Positions 31,530 to 38,166 of a stretch of 40,739 bases of DNA are shown piece after piece (positions within the stretch are counted from its first letter, which is position 1; every line of letters begins with the position of its first letter). The DNA comes from a virus. The notes beneath the pieces are model-generated. The model saw only the letters and a list, made by a program, of their open reading frames with translations. It searched no databases and was not told the origin of the DNA. The translations under genes were made by a program, and so were the position numbers. The stretch covers positions 1 through 40,739 of IMG/VR virus record IMGVR_UViG_3300028025_001564. One strand, written 5' to 3'.

Positions 31530-32004
31530 GGTTGGACATGAAGCATTCAAAGGACGATTATCCATACCGTATATTACCAAGACTGGTGTTGTCGATTTGC
31601 GTTTTCGTAGCCTTCATCCTGCTGTTGAACCTAAGTACATGGGAATGACAGGTATGGAAACTAAAATGTATAATGTGTTAGATATCGATAGAGCGGGGGA
31701 CTGGATTGGTGTATGTGAGGGAGAGTTGGATACTATTACTTTGTCTGCCTGTGTTGGCATTCCTTGCGTTGGCGTTCCTGGTGCGAACTCCTGGAAGAAA
31801 CATTACACAAGATTACTTGCAGACTTTGAAAGAGTCTTTGTATTTGCGGATGGCGACCAACCAGGAAAAGAATTTGCTGCTAGTCTCGCCCGTGAATTGC
31901 CAGTCACAGTTGTGCAAATGCCAGACGAGGAAGACGTCAACTCTTGTTATGTCAAATACGGCTCCCAGTATATTCGAGAAAGAATGGGACTAAATGAATT
32001 ATAA
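31378..32004 (+). CDS. DNA primase, Toprim catalytic part
   Basis: 208 aa from ATG 31378 as written. CEGELDTI (113-120) contains the Toprim Glu, and VFADGDQPGKEF (156-167) the D-x-D. NIYQAEDYLASRGITREAA (21-39) is a normal primase connecting helix. The first 12 residues are probably not part of the native fold. Makes RNA primers together with the zinc-finger part and the ATPase helicase. Overlap with the upstream frame is 152 nt, far longer than any other overlap in the window. Confidence 0.8.
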   Translation: MKQGHSQKELLGLAVTKYAANIYQAEDYLASRGITREAARLARFGVVEEPEVGHEAFKGRLSIPYITKTGVVDLRFRSLHPAVEPKYMGMTGMETKMYNVLDIDRAGDWIGVCEGELDTITLSACVGIPCVGVPGANSWKKHYTRLLADFERVFVFADGDQPGKEFAASLARELPVTVVQMPDEEDVNSCYVKYGSQYIRERMGLNEL

Positions 32005-32359
32005 AGATATTCCGCCATGTAAAACATGCGGACAACATTTTGACAACATATTTGAGGCTACCGACCATCTAATAGACGATGAAAATGGTGAGTATTTTGA
32101 CCCTAAACTTATTCTTCCTGGGGGCTACCAACTAATGGTAGGTTCTTTACTTCGTTGCATATATAGCGTGGCGGATAACCCTGAAGAAGTGGAAAGTATT
32201 ACTCAGTCGGTATATGCAACATTATATGCGGCAGAGTCTAGTCCCAAAAAAATGAAAAAGTATATAGAGGACATAGTTATTCGTGAAGAAATGCGTCATC
32301 TTGATAGTGAACTAACACACTTCTTAACAGAAACCAACGAAGAGAAAGATGGAGAGTGA
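31994..32359 (+). CDS. Hypothetical zinc-knuckle protein, 121 aa
   Basis: Starts MNYKDIPPCKTCGQHFDNIF; the CxxC and H-F...H (C9, C12, H15, H26 or H27) look like a small C2H2-type knuckle. The rest is acidic and helical. Overlaps the Toprim frame by 11 nt. Not recognised; position between primase and DUF1599-like genes suggests a DNA metabolism role. Confidence 0.72.
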   Translation: MNYKDIPPCKTCGQHFDNIFEATDHLIDDENGEYFDPKLILPGGYQLMVGSLLRCIYSVADNPEEVESITQSVYATLYAAESSPKKMKKYIEDIVIREEMRHLDSELTHFLTETNEEKDGE

Positions 32360-32365
32360 CGAAAT

Positions 32366-32731
32366 ATGGCAGATTATAACCCACTTGGAAAATCAAGGTT
32401 TCCATATAACCAAGAAGCAGATAGAGGGGAAGTCTTTAATATTAACAATAAAGGTGCCTCTTTTGAGTCAGCAGTTGCAAAAACCTTCCAAGAATTAGTA
32501 GATTTACTTTTATCTAAACATAAAGATTACGGTCCAAAAAATATTTCAGATGCGCCAGGTGGTGCGCTCAATGGATTACGTGTTCGTATGCATGATAAAT
32601 TGGCACGCATAAATAATTTATATGGTAGTGCCTTGCAACCAGAGCATGAATCTCTTGAGGATTCATTCAAAGATATGGCTAACTATGCAATCATAGGATT
32701 GCTAGTACTGAGAGGAGAATGGGACAAATGA
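32366..32731 (+). CDS. DUF1599-like protein, possible nucleotide-modification or pyrophosphatase
   Basis: 121 aa. KHKDYGPKNISDAPGGALNG (51-70), VRMHDKLARINNL (73-85) and ESLEDSFKDMANYAIIGLLV (95-114) match the all-alpha DUF1599 / nucleotide-modification-associated type, related in pattern to MazG-like NTP pyrophosphatases (acidic residues E95, E98, D99, D103 positioned for metal). Literature places such genes in phage base-modification clusters. The next genes include an HNH protein and a methylase-like protein, so a role in DNA modification or nucleotide pool control is reasonable. Confidence 0.75.
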   Translation: MADYNPLGKSRFPYNQEADRGEVFNINNKGASFESAVAKTFQELVDLLLSKHKDYGPKNISDAPGGALNGLRVRMHDKLARINNLYGSALQPEHESLEDSFKDMANYAIIGLLVLRGEWDK

Positions 32732-33009
32732 AAATATTTGGACCTTATAAAGGCAGTAAACAAAACGGTGGTCGCCCAATTTACGTCATCAAACGTAAGA
32801 AAAAAGATGGCACTACTGAGACTACATCTACCAACAAAGCCCGCTTAGATTATAAAAAGGCTACTGGTAAGAAGTTAAAGCGCAATCAAGAAGTAGACCA
32901 TATTGATAACAAAGGTCGCAAAGGTAATGATAAAATATCTAACTTGAGAGTTCTATCTAAAAAGAAAAATGTAGGCTTAGAGAATAAGAGACGTGCTAAA
33001 AAGAAATGA
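32728..33009 (+). CDS. HNH endonuclease, small
   Basis: 93 aa; ATG at 32728 chosen for the ATGA overlap, although an in-frame ATG 9 nt upstream exists. QEVDHIDNKGRKGNDKISNL (51-70) is the H-N-N form of the HNH motif, followed by a basic helix. The N-terminal half resembles an AP2/NUMOD-like DNA-binding arm (Y-K-G-S-K-Q-N-G-G-R-P). May be a homing nuclease or a host-genome nicking enzyme. ATGA overlap with the methylase-like gene. Confidence 0.82.
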   Translation: MKIFGPYKGSKQNGGRPIYVIKRKKKDGTTETTSTNKARLDYKKATGKKLKRNQEVDHIDNKGRKGNDKISNLRVLSKKKNVGLENKRRAKKK

Positions 33010-33509
33010 AATTTGCGTATGCTGACCCACCATATTTAGGTATGGGTAAAAAATATTCTTCACTCCATGCAGAGGCGGAGATATGGGATGACCCTAAATC
33101 TCATACTCAATTAGTTAAGAAATTAACTGACGAGTATCCTGATGGGTGGGCAGTATCGTTATCGGCTCCTTCATTAAAATTATATTTGTCTGCATGCCCA
33201 GACGATGTAAGAGTCGGGATTTGGACTAAAACGTTTCATCAAATAAGGGTAAATGTAGCCATACAATACGCTTGGGAGCCTGTAATTTGGCGAGGTGGAC
33301 GTAAAGAAACACCAGTAAAACCAATGATTAGAGACTGGCATTCAGGAAGAATTGCCATGAAGAAAAACTTTTATGGAGCCAAGCCATTAGATTTTAATAC
33401 TTGGATATTAAATTTATTACAGTACCAAAAGGGAGACACTTTAGATGACTTGTTTCCTGGCAGTAATAGCATGTCAGAAGCAATTAAACTAATAGAGGAA
33501 GTAGCCTAA
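33006..33509 (+). CDS. Adenine-specific DNA methylase-like protein
   Basis: 167 aa. DPPY at 7-10 is the catalytic motif IV of N6-adenine methyltransferases, while DLFPGSNS at 148-155 is the SAM-binding motif I, so the order is permuted (IV before I) as in beta-type enzymes. No long target-recognition domain. A methylase of this type could protect phage DNA from host restriction. Gene partner: the preceding HNH gene, which overlaps by 4 nt. Confidence 0.82.
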   Translation: MKFAYADPPYLGMGKKYSSLHAEAEIWDDPKSHTQLVKKLTDEYPDGWAVSLSAPSLKLYLSACPDDVRVGIWTKTFHQIRVNVAIQYAWEPVIWRGGRKETPVKPMIRDWHSGRIAMKKNFYGAKPLDFNTWILNLLQYQKGDTLDDLFPGSNSMSEAIKLIEEVA

Positions 33510-34249
33510 TGAAAACTATCGTTTGTATTTCAGACCTTCAAGTACCGTACCATGATGTAGAAGCAGTTAAGGCTGTGGCTAAATTTATTAAAGCCTACCA
33601 ACCCGATACTGTTGTATCCTGTGGTGATGAAATGGATATGCAGACTATTTCGAAATGGAGTAAAGGGACTGAGTTAGAGTTTGAACGTTCTATCGGACGT
33701 GATAGAGACACTACTCGTCAGGTTCTTTATGACTTAACTGTTGAGCATATGATTCGTAGCAACCATACAGATAGATTATTTAATACAGTTGCTATGAGAG
33801 CGCCAGGATTACTTGGTTTGCCTGAGTTGCAGTTGGAAAACTTTTTAGGTCTTGATGAACTAGAAATTAAATATCACAAAGACCCATATGAACTGGCTCC
33901 TGGTTGGTTGTTAATGCATGGTGATGAGGGTAACGTACAGCCTACGGCTGGTGCTACAGCCCTCGGATTAGCAAAACGCTCAGGTATGTCAGTAGTCTGT
34001 GGGCACACGCATCGCATGGGCTTGACTCATCACACTCAAACATATCGAGGCGGTAAACCTAAAACAATTTGGGGCATGGAACTGGGCAATCTAATGAATT
34101 ATAGTAGTGCTAAATATATTAAGGCTGGATTGTTTACGTGGCAACAAGGCTTTGGTATCTTACATGTTGATGGTAAAACTGTTGTGCCTCAATTAGTACC
34201 TATCGTAAATAGGTCTTTTACTGTGGAAGGAAAGACTTGGAAATGGTAG
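33509..34249 (+). CDS. Calcineurin-type metallophosphoesterase
   Basis: 246 aa. The metal-site motifs are all present in order: D9-x-(x5)-H15 (SDLQVPYH), G-D40 (CGDE), N85-H86-(T)-D (SNHTD), H137 (MHGDEG) and G-H166-T-H168 (CGHTHR). Function could be DNA/RNA phosphodiester or nucleotide hydrolysis, or DNA repair (SbcD/Mre11-like folds are longer). TAATG overlap with the methylase-like gene. Confidence 0.88.
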   Translation: MKTIVCISDLQVPYHDVEAVKAVAKFIKAYQPDTVVSCGDEMDMQTISKWSKGTELEFERSIGRDRDTTRQVLYDLTVEHMIRSNHTDRLFNTVAMRAPGLLGLPELQLENFLGLDELEIKYHKDPYELAPGWLLMHGDEGNVQPTAGATALGLAKRSGMSVVCGHTHRMGLTHHTQTYRGGKPKTIWGMELGNLMNYSSAKYIKAGLFTWQQGFGILHVDGKTVVPQLVPIVNRSFTVEGKTWKW

Positions 34250-34974
34250 ATAATACACATCTTGAATGGAAGCGTATAGAAAAATGGGATTACATTGTAG
34301 TCGCCGTTGCTTCTGAGTATCATAGAAAATATGACATGGTTGAACTTGAAGATATTAAGCAATCACTATACAAATGGTTTCTCGAGCATCCCAATAAGTT
34401 AAATGAATGGGAAGCAATAGGCGAGAAAGATGCTAAGAATTTAATCTATCGTTGCTTGCGTAATGATGCATTAGATTATTGTTTAGAATGGAAAGCCAAG
34501 TCTGTTGGCTATGAAACTTCGGATGTATTCTTTTATGAATCAGATATAATCGAAGCACTTCTACCTTCAGTTTTGCGAGGTGAATTTGGTGTATCGCATA
34601 AGTTAAATCTTGTTGGCCCTACTAAACCACCTGCTCCCGCTGAAGGCGGTAACATGATGGTGATGATGATTGAAATAGATAAAGCGTACCGCAAACTTAG
34701 CACCGAGGATAGGACGGTACTGTTTTACAGGTACGCTGAATCTATGGACTATGGCGATATCGCTACCGAGATGAATTTAGGTAGTGAGGATGCTGCTCGT
34801 ATGCGCCATAATCGTGCAATCAAAAAACTTATTACTAGAATCGGTGGATTCCGACCTTGGTTAGATAAGGATTTTGATAATAATACTACTCAAAAACCAG
34901 ACGAATTGGTAGAGGAGGACACCAAGCCCGATGAAAATAAATGGAGCGAAGATAGCGAATCCGATACTGAATAA
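34243..34974 (+). CDS. Sigma-70-family-like regulatory protein
   Basis: 243 aa. Residues 145-200 (AYRKLSTEDRTVLFYRYAES, then MDYGDIATEMNLGSEDAARM and HNRAIKKL) form a sigma region-4-type helix-turn-helix. The N-terminal half (about 20-90) is helical and could be a degenerate region 2. An acidic disordered tail follows (205-243). It probably redirects host RNA polymerase to phage promoters, for example the TTCCAT/TATAAT pair. Start ATG 34243 with GGAAGGAAA upstream; a TTG at 34237 is an alternative. Overlaps the phosphoesterase by 7 nt and is convergent with the next gene. Confidence 0.75.
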   Translation: MVDNTHLEWKRIEKWDYIVVAVASEYHRKYDMVELEDIKQSLYKWFLEHPNKLNEWEAIGEKDAKNLIYRCLRNDALDYCLEWKAKSVGYETSDVFFYESDIIEALLPSVLRGEFGVSHKLNLVGPTKPPAPAEGGNMMVMMIEIDKAYRKLSTEDRTVLFYRYAESMDYGDIATEMNLGSEDAARMRHNRAIKKLITRIGGFRPWLDKDFDNNTTQKPDELVEEDTKPDENKWSEDSESDTE

Positions 34975-34979
34975 GTTTC

Positions 34980-35414
34980 TCAGATTGGATACTCCTGTTC
35001 CATGTAATTCTTATAGGCTTCCCCTGCTCTGTCAAATTCCATATTCTTTACTCTCTTATAATTAATTAACTGTGCTGGAGTAATAAGATGCCCTTTAGAT
35101 TGATTAGGTGGCTGTTTATTCTCAATAGGTTTACCATAGTCCCTAACCACATTGATTAGATGGTCTATTGGTGTAATAATTACATTGTTATCCAGCACGA
35201 AAGCCCAATGAGTAGCCTTACTTACAGCAAGTCCCGATGGCTCCCATTGTCCACTTCCTTGATAGAAACAAGATTCTTCTATAAATAGATTACCTGTTTC
35301 TATCCAACGTCTATCTGTTTTAACCTCTACTGTGTCCATACGCAATAAGTCGGCAAGTTTACTCTCGCCTAATTCTCCATCACGCAGGTCTAAATCCCAA
35401 TTAGAATTTTTCAT
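34980..35414 (-). CDS. PD-(D/E)XK nuclease-like protein
   Basis: 144 aa. GELGESKLADLL (13-24) gives an early Glu, D27 and VEVKTDRRW (29-37) the D...E-x-K core, and TGNLFIEE (40-47) the usual next strand. This pattern resembles small phage PD-(D/E)XK endonucleases. Only 5 nt separate it from the sigma-like gene on the other strand, with no clear terminator between. Last gene of the leftward arm. Confidence 0.78.
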   Translation of the reverse strand: MKNSNWDLDLRDGELGESKLADLLRMDTVEVKTDRRWIETGNLFIEESCFYQGSGQWEPSGLAVSKATHWAFVLDNNVIITPIDHLINVVRDYGKPIENKQPPNQSKGHLITPAQLINYKRVKNMEFDRAGEAYKNYMEQEYPI

Positions 35415-35590
35415 TATCCTCCTGTTGAATAAAATCCAGTCCCGTTCAATTTGAATGGAACTGCATTGATTACTCTTGTTGTTACTTTTGTACAGTATTG
35501 ACAGTTAGGTGCTTCATCTCTTTTGTCAACATGTCTATAATGGTCCTCTGATGTGCCACAAGCATTACATTTATATTCATAGTTAGGCAT
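35414..35590 (-). CDS. FmdB-like zinc-ribbon protein, 58 aa
   Basis: MPNYEYKCNACGTSEDHYRH with C8/C11, then C29/C32 (NCQYC), the usual FmdB-type two-knuckle zinc ribbon (P-x-Y-E-Y-x-C-x-x-C-G). Start at 35590 is chosen because it overlaps the upstream stop (TGATG). The role of FmdB-type ribbons is unclear; in phages they may be small transcription modulators. Confidence 0.82.
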   Translation of the reverse strand: MPNYEYKCNACGTSEDHYRHVDKRDEAPNCQYCTKVTTRVINAVPFKLNGTGFYSTGG

Positions 35591-35976
35591 CAATACCAAC
35601 CATTTTTTTGCCAGAATTTCCATGCTTGGCATGGTGTTGAATACCGATAAACTATATAATCGAGTCCTCGGTCAATTTGCTCTACTGGGTTTGTGTTGGG
35701 CGAAAGTCCAAGAATCTGTGGAATACCACCAGCGTGTAATGCTTTACCCTTTTGATATACGGGTTGCTTGTTGTAAGCCTCATGTCTCCAGTTAGACTCC
35801 TTTGTCCATAGTTTATCCAAGCATAACCATTGATTATGATGCCACGCCAATAATGAATCCCTAGCATAGGCTTTGCTATCTGCAATGCTCCACACATGGG
35901 GTTGTGGTAATGTCTCTACTCTAGTTACTCCAGCAAGAGAAAATATTCCTATAAATAATAGTAATAATTTCTTCAT
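35590..35976 (-). CDS. Secreted lysozyme/transglycosylase-like protein
   Basis: 128 aa. Residues 1-24 (KK, then LLLLFIGIFSLAG) form a signal peptide. The mature part has LWTKESNWRHEAYNK (56-70) with the catalytic-type Glu60, AGGIPQIL (82-89), and the end STPCQAWKFWQKNGWY. This order (E-S-x-W...A-x-N...G-I-P-Q...C-x-A-W...W-Y) matches SLT-type transglycosylase domains of actinobacterial wall enzymes. It would be exported by Sec and act on peptidoglycan outside. It is separate from the lysis cassette and coexpressed with WhiB. Confidence 0.78.
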   Translation of the reverse strand: MKKLLLLFIGIFSLAGVTRVETLPQPHVWSIADSKAYARDSLLAWHHNQWLCLDKLWTKESNWRHEAYNKQPVYQKGKALHAGGIPQILGLSPNTNPVEQIDRGLDYIVYRYSTPCQAWKFWQKNGWY

Positions 35977-35979
35977 GGT

Positions 35980-36333
35980 TCACCGCCTTATCAGGTCTTT
36001 GGTTAGACTGTATAATTTGTATGCTTGATAGGAGGCACTACTCCTAGATGTGCCAGGTTTTATCCCAGCAGATGCCAATCTTTCAGCAGCCATAGTTCCA
36101 CCCCATATTCCAAATGGTAGATTACCCCAACCAGTTTTACCTGACGGCATTTTCTCCATCTTCATACCCTCTGCCAAGCACTCATCTTTAACAGGGCAGG
36201 TGGCGCATAATTGTAGCGCATAGTTTATCTGAGATGCAACTCTTTTAATCTTCTCAGGCTCACTTCTACCTGTGGGAACCTCAGGAAACCACCAATCAGG
36301 GTTTTCATCACCAGTACAGTTGCCGTTAAGCAT
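35980..36333 (-). CDS. WhiB-family transcriptional regulator
   Basis: 117 aa. C6, C43, C46 and C52 (CATCPVKDEC) are the four Fe-S ligands; GIWGG (75-79) is the signature turn; a basic tail follows. The start at 36333 is preferred to 36339 because GGGAGG lies six nt before it. WhiB proteins bind sigma A and modulate promoters in response to redox; phage copies (for example in mycobacteriophage TM4) affect host growth and superinfection. This gene ties the phage to an actinobacterial host. Confidence 0.93.
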   Translation of the reverse strand: MLNGNCTGDENPDWWFPEVPTGRSEPEKIKRVASQINYALQLCATCPVKDECLAEGMKMEKMPSGKTGWGNLPFGIWGGTMAAERLASAGIKPGTSRSSASYQAYKLYSLTKDLIRR

Positions 36334-36442
36334 CCTCATCCTCCCACATTCTATCGGGTAGCCCAGTATCGTTTTCGTCTACATCATCCTCTGTTCCGTT
36401 GAGGGCATAATCATCACCTTGTAAATACATTGGCTCACTCAT
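36326..36442 (-). CDS. Tiny acidic protein, 38 aa
   Basis: MSEPMYLQGDDYALNGTEDD start; 14 of 38 residues are Asp or Glu. Its 3' end encodes the ribosome site of WhiB and overlaps its start, and its start overlaps the stop of the 45-aa gene. Nearly continuous coupling suggests a real gene or a leader that couples WhiB translation. Function unknown. Confidence 0.55.
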   Translation of the reverse strand: MSEPMYLQGDDYALNGTEDDVDENDTGLPDRMWEDEDA

Positions 36443-36572
36443 ATGCTTCCCTTTCATGAATCAATTCGACGATTATGTTATGTGCCTCATCTACCTCATC
36501 TAAGGACCCAGACCAAAGTAATGCCTGTACTTTGTTTAATTGTTGGTCTAAGTACTCGTTGGTTATTGCCAT
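36435..36572 (-). CDS. Small helical protein, 45 aa
   Basis: MAITNEYLDQQLNKVQALLW start with an amphipathic helix. An AAGGAGGATAGG ribosome site stands before ATG 36572. Palindrome copy 1 ends 14 nt upstream. It is the first gene of the cassette that leads through WhiB to the nuclease at 34980. Confidence 0.65.
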   Translation of the reverse strand: MAITNEYLDQQLNKVQALLWSGSLDEVDEAHNIIVELIHEREAYE

Positions 36573-36586
36573 CCTATCCTCCTTAG

Positions 36587-36603
36587 TGTCTGAAATTCAG
36601 ACA
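36587..36603. repeat. Start-associated palindrome, copy 1
   Basis: TGTCTGA-AAT-TCAGACA, perfect 7-bp arms. It lies 14 nt before the ATG at 36572 (-), immediately 5' of its ribosome site. No good promoter was found just upstream. Confidence 0.85.
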
Positions 36604-36604
36604 G

Positions 36605-36751
36605 TTAGTTATGTATGCCATAATCCCATGCAACCCTACGCACAGCATTTATGAGTTCCAGTTGCAAGGCTTTGATTTCTTCATCGCCCATATCGCCAAC
36701 ATCTATCCTTCTAACTTTTGCTTCCCACAATATTTCATCTGTATTTTCCAT
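36605..36751 (-). CDS. Small protein, 48 aa
   Basis: MENTDEILWEAKVRRIDVGD start; charged helical peptide ending in AVRRVAWDYGIHN. ATG overlaps the previous stop (TAATG), and its own stop is next to palindrome copy 1. Last gene of the three-gene cassette headed at 37210. Confidence 0.6.
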   Translation of the reverse strand: MENTDEILWEAKVRRIDVGDMGDEEIKALQLELINAVRRVAWDYGIHN

Positions 36752-36996
36752 TATCTCTCCAAGTCTGTTATACAATCAAGTACATATTCAAATTCAGGGC
36801 GGTATGCCTCGGGTGGGCTAGATGTATCCCACGCCATAGAGTATCCATCATGAGAGTCCCAATGAAGTCTACCTGAATACTGATTAGTTCCATCATTTAA
36901 TATGATAGACTTAGTAAATCCAGTACTCATCTTTTCGTCAGATGATATCATATATTTATCCATTAGTTCAGTAATCGTCACTTCACCCGTCAACAT
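36751..36996 (-). CDS. Hypothetical protein, 81 aa
   Basis: MLTGEVTITELMDKYMISSD start, beta-rich middle with W-D-S-H-D-G-Y-S-M-A-W and an acidic helical C-terminus. ATGGGAGTAA upstream provides the ribosome site and overlaps the previous gene's end by 14 nt. Not recognised. Confidence 0.65.
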   Translation of the reverse strand: MLTGEVTITELMDKYMISSDEKMSTGFTKSIILNDGTNQYSGRLHWDSHDGYSMAWDTSSPPEAYRPEFEYVLDCITDLER

Positions 36997-37210
36997 TTAC
37001 TCCCATTTCTACTAGTCGGCTATCTATCACCATGCTTGTTGTATCATAACTCTCGGCACCCTCACCATCTATGCCTTCACGCCATAATGCTTTACCCCTG
37101 TATGAAATATGTGAACCATCTCCATACAGACTCATAAGTAATGCGCCAGCAGCAAAATCATATACCTCTGCTATCACATCACCGCTTGGGTGGTGTACTT
37201 TTAGTTTCAT
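36983..37210 (-). CDS. Hypothetical protein, 75 aa
   Basis: MKLKVHHPSGDVIAEVYDFA start at ATG 37210, with AAAAGGATAG upstream. A longer reading from 37243 would begin inside palindrome copy 2 and is rejected. Small alpha/beta domain. First gene after promoter 37276-37304 and palindrome copy 2. Not recognised. Confidence 0.68.
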   Translation of the reverse strand: MKLKVHHPSGDVIAEVYDFAAGALLMSLYGDGSHISYRGKALWREGIDGEGAESYDTTSMVIDSRLVEMGVNVDG

Positions 37211-37225
37211 ATCTATCCTTTTCTG

Positions 37226-37242
37226 TGTCTGAAAATCAGACA
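37226..37242. repeat. Start-associated palindrome, copy 2
   Basis: TGTCTGA-AAA-TCAGACA with flanking G/C that extends the arms to 8 bp. It lies 15 nt before ATG 37210 and about 27-43 nt downstream of the expected start of promoter 37276-37304. The stop codon of the 46-aa gene lies inside it. Confidence 0.88.
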
Positions 37243-37376
37243 CCTAGTTTTTGTAGTATTAGTCTAGCGTTAGCAATTATAACATCATCTCTTTCGGTTG
37301 TCAAATTAGCGATAGAGATTAACTCTATAATTACTTTTCTGACTTCTTCTTTAGAAGCCAAAGTCATACTGTCCAT
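37236..37376 (-). CDS. Small helical protein, 46 aa
   Basis: MDSMTLASKEEVRKVIIELI start; amphipathic helices. GGAG nine nt before ATG 37376, overlapping the end of the amidotransferase gene by 26 nt. Its coding region contains the promoter 37276-37304, and its stop codon falls in palindrome copy 2. Could be a short real gene or merely a spacer. Confidence 0.55.
   Translation of the reverse strand: MDSMTLASKEEVRKVIIELISIANLTTERDDVIIANARLILQKLGV
37276..37304 (-). promoter_or_regulatory. Consensus sigma-70 promoter inside the 46-aa gene
   Basis: On the minus strand TTGACA (37304-37299), exactly 17 bp, TATAAT (37281-37276), a perfect match to both boxes. Its transcript would start near 37269, run through palindrome copy 2 and express the cassette from 37210 leftward. 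The distance from -10 to palindrome (34 nt between lower edge and top) equals that at 40199-40227. Confidence 0.8.
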
Positions 37377-38166
37377 TATATACTCCTGTCAGTTGTTTGT
37401 GTCGGTATGCGTCATACTCAGGCGACCAGCACATGCATCCATCATCTTTGACCATTCCGCAATCAAAGCATGTTAAGCATGCATAACAATGGTATGGATT
37501 GCCATCATCTAAGACCGCTACACCACAGGTATAACATGTGTAATCATCCTCAGCCGTAGGGTCATCGCTAACAGTATCCCATTGCCAGTATTTACTGTAG
37601 TCATTTTTCTTATAACTATCATTAGACCACCAGTTGCCGTCATTATCCCAAGCACCTAAGTCCTCGTTGATAATGTAGCAATCGTACTCAGCATTAGGGT
37701 CTAGGGTAAACACCGCAATCTTGCTACCGACAGACCACTTCTCTATCATGCCATACAGATTAGGGTTATCTAATGCTGTGATACCGCCCATTGACGGCAG
37801 TATATCCTCAGCAAATATGCGAGTGTCGCTACGCTTATCAGTAGGCTCAATATGCACAGGCAATATACCATTGTGCGCTAGATAGGTAAGGTCGCTACCA
37901 CCCACCTTGAATGGATGACAGTTTTCCTCATTCTTTACGCCATGTGTAGCAAATCTAGCATGATACATGGCATAACTCTTTGGATATTTTTTGCGTACCT
38001 CTAAGAATTCTTTGATTACTTTCTTAGCGGACATACCCTTACCAGTAATAATCTTATTACCAGCAATTATAGCATAGCCGAAGCCATGCGGATTATTACA
38101 AGAAGCATTATCTAAATCCTTCTTGCGTGGTGTGCTATTCGGTGAACTTACTACTAGCAGACACAT
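37351..38166 (-). CDS. Class II glutamine amidotransferase-like protein with zinc knuckles
   Basis: 271 aa. Starts with Met-Cys2, the N-terminal nucleophile of GATase-II/Ntn enzymes, and has the supporting motifs HARFATHG (69-76), CHPF (83-86), LAHNGIL (96-102, oxyanion Asn/Gly) and SDTRIFAE (113-120). The C-terminal 65 residues add Cys pairs C211/C214, C227/C230, C233/C236 and C244/C246, an unusual zinc-knuckle tail. It should hydrolyse Gln or a related amide to release ammonia. The gene overlaps the amidoligase by 32 nt and has GAAAGGAAAGAGC before its ATG. Confidence 0.85.
   Translation of the reverse strand: MCLLVVSSPNSTPRKKDLDNASCNNPHGFGYAIIAGNKIITGKGMSAKKVIKEFLEVRKKYPKSYAMYHARFATHGVKNEENCHPFKVGGSDLTYLAHNGILPVHIEPTDKRSDTRIFAEDILPSMGGITALDNPNLYGMIEKWSVGSKIAVFTLDPNAEYDCYIINEDLGAWDNDGNWWSNDSYKKNDYSKYWQWDTVSDDPTAEDDYTCYTCGVAVLDDGNPYHCYACLTCFDCGMVKDDGCMCWSPEYDAYRHKQLTGVYNGQYDFGF

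Noticed and set aside
37211-37243. Extended N-terminus of the 75-aa protein (reading from 37243)
   Set aside because: The extra codons are the palindrome itself; the ribosome site is directly before ATG 37210. The same applies to the amidoligase reading from 39388.
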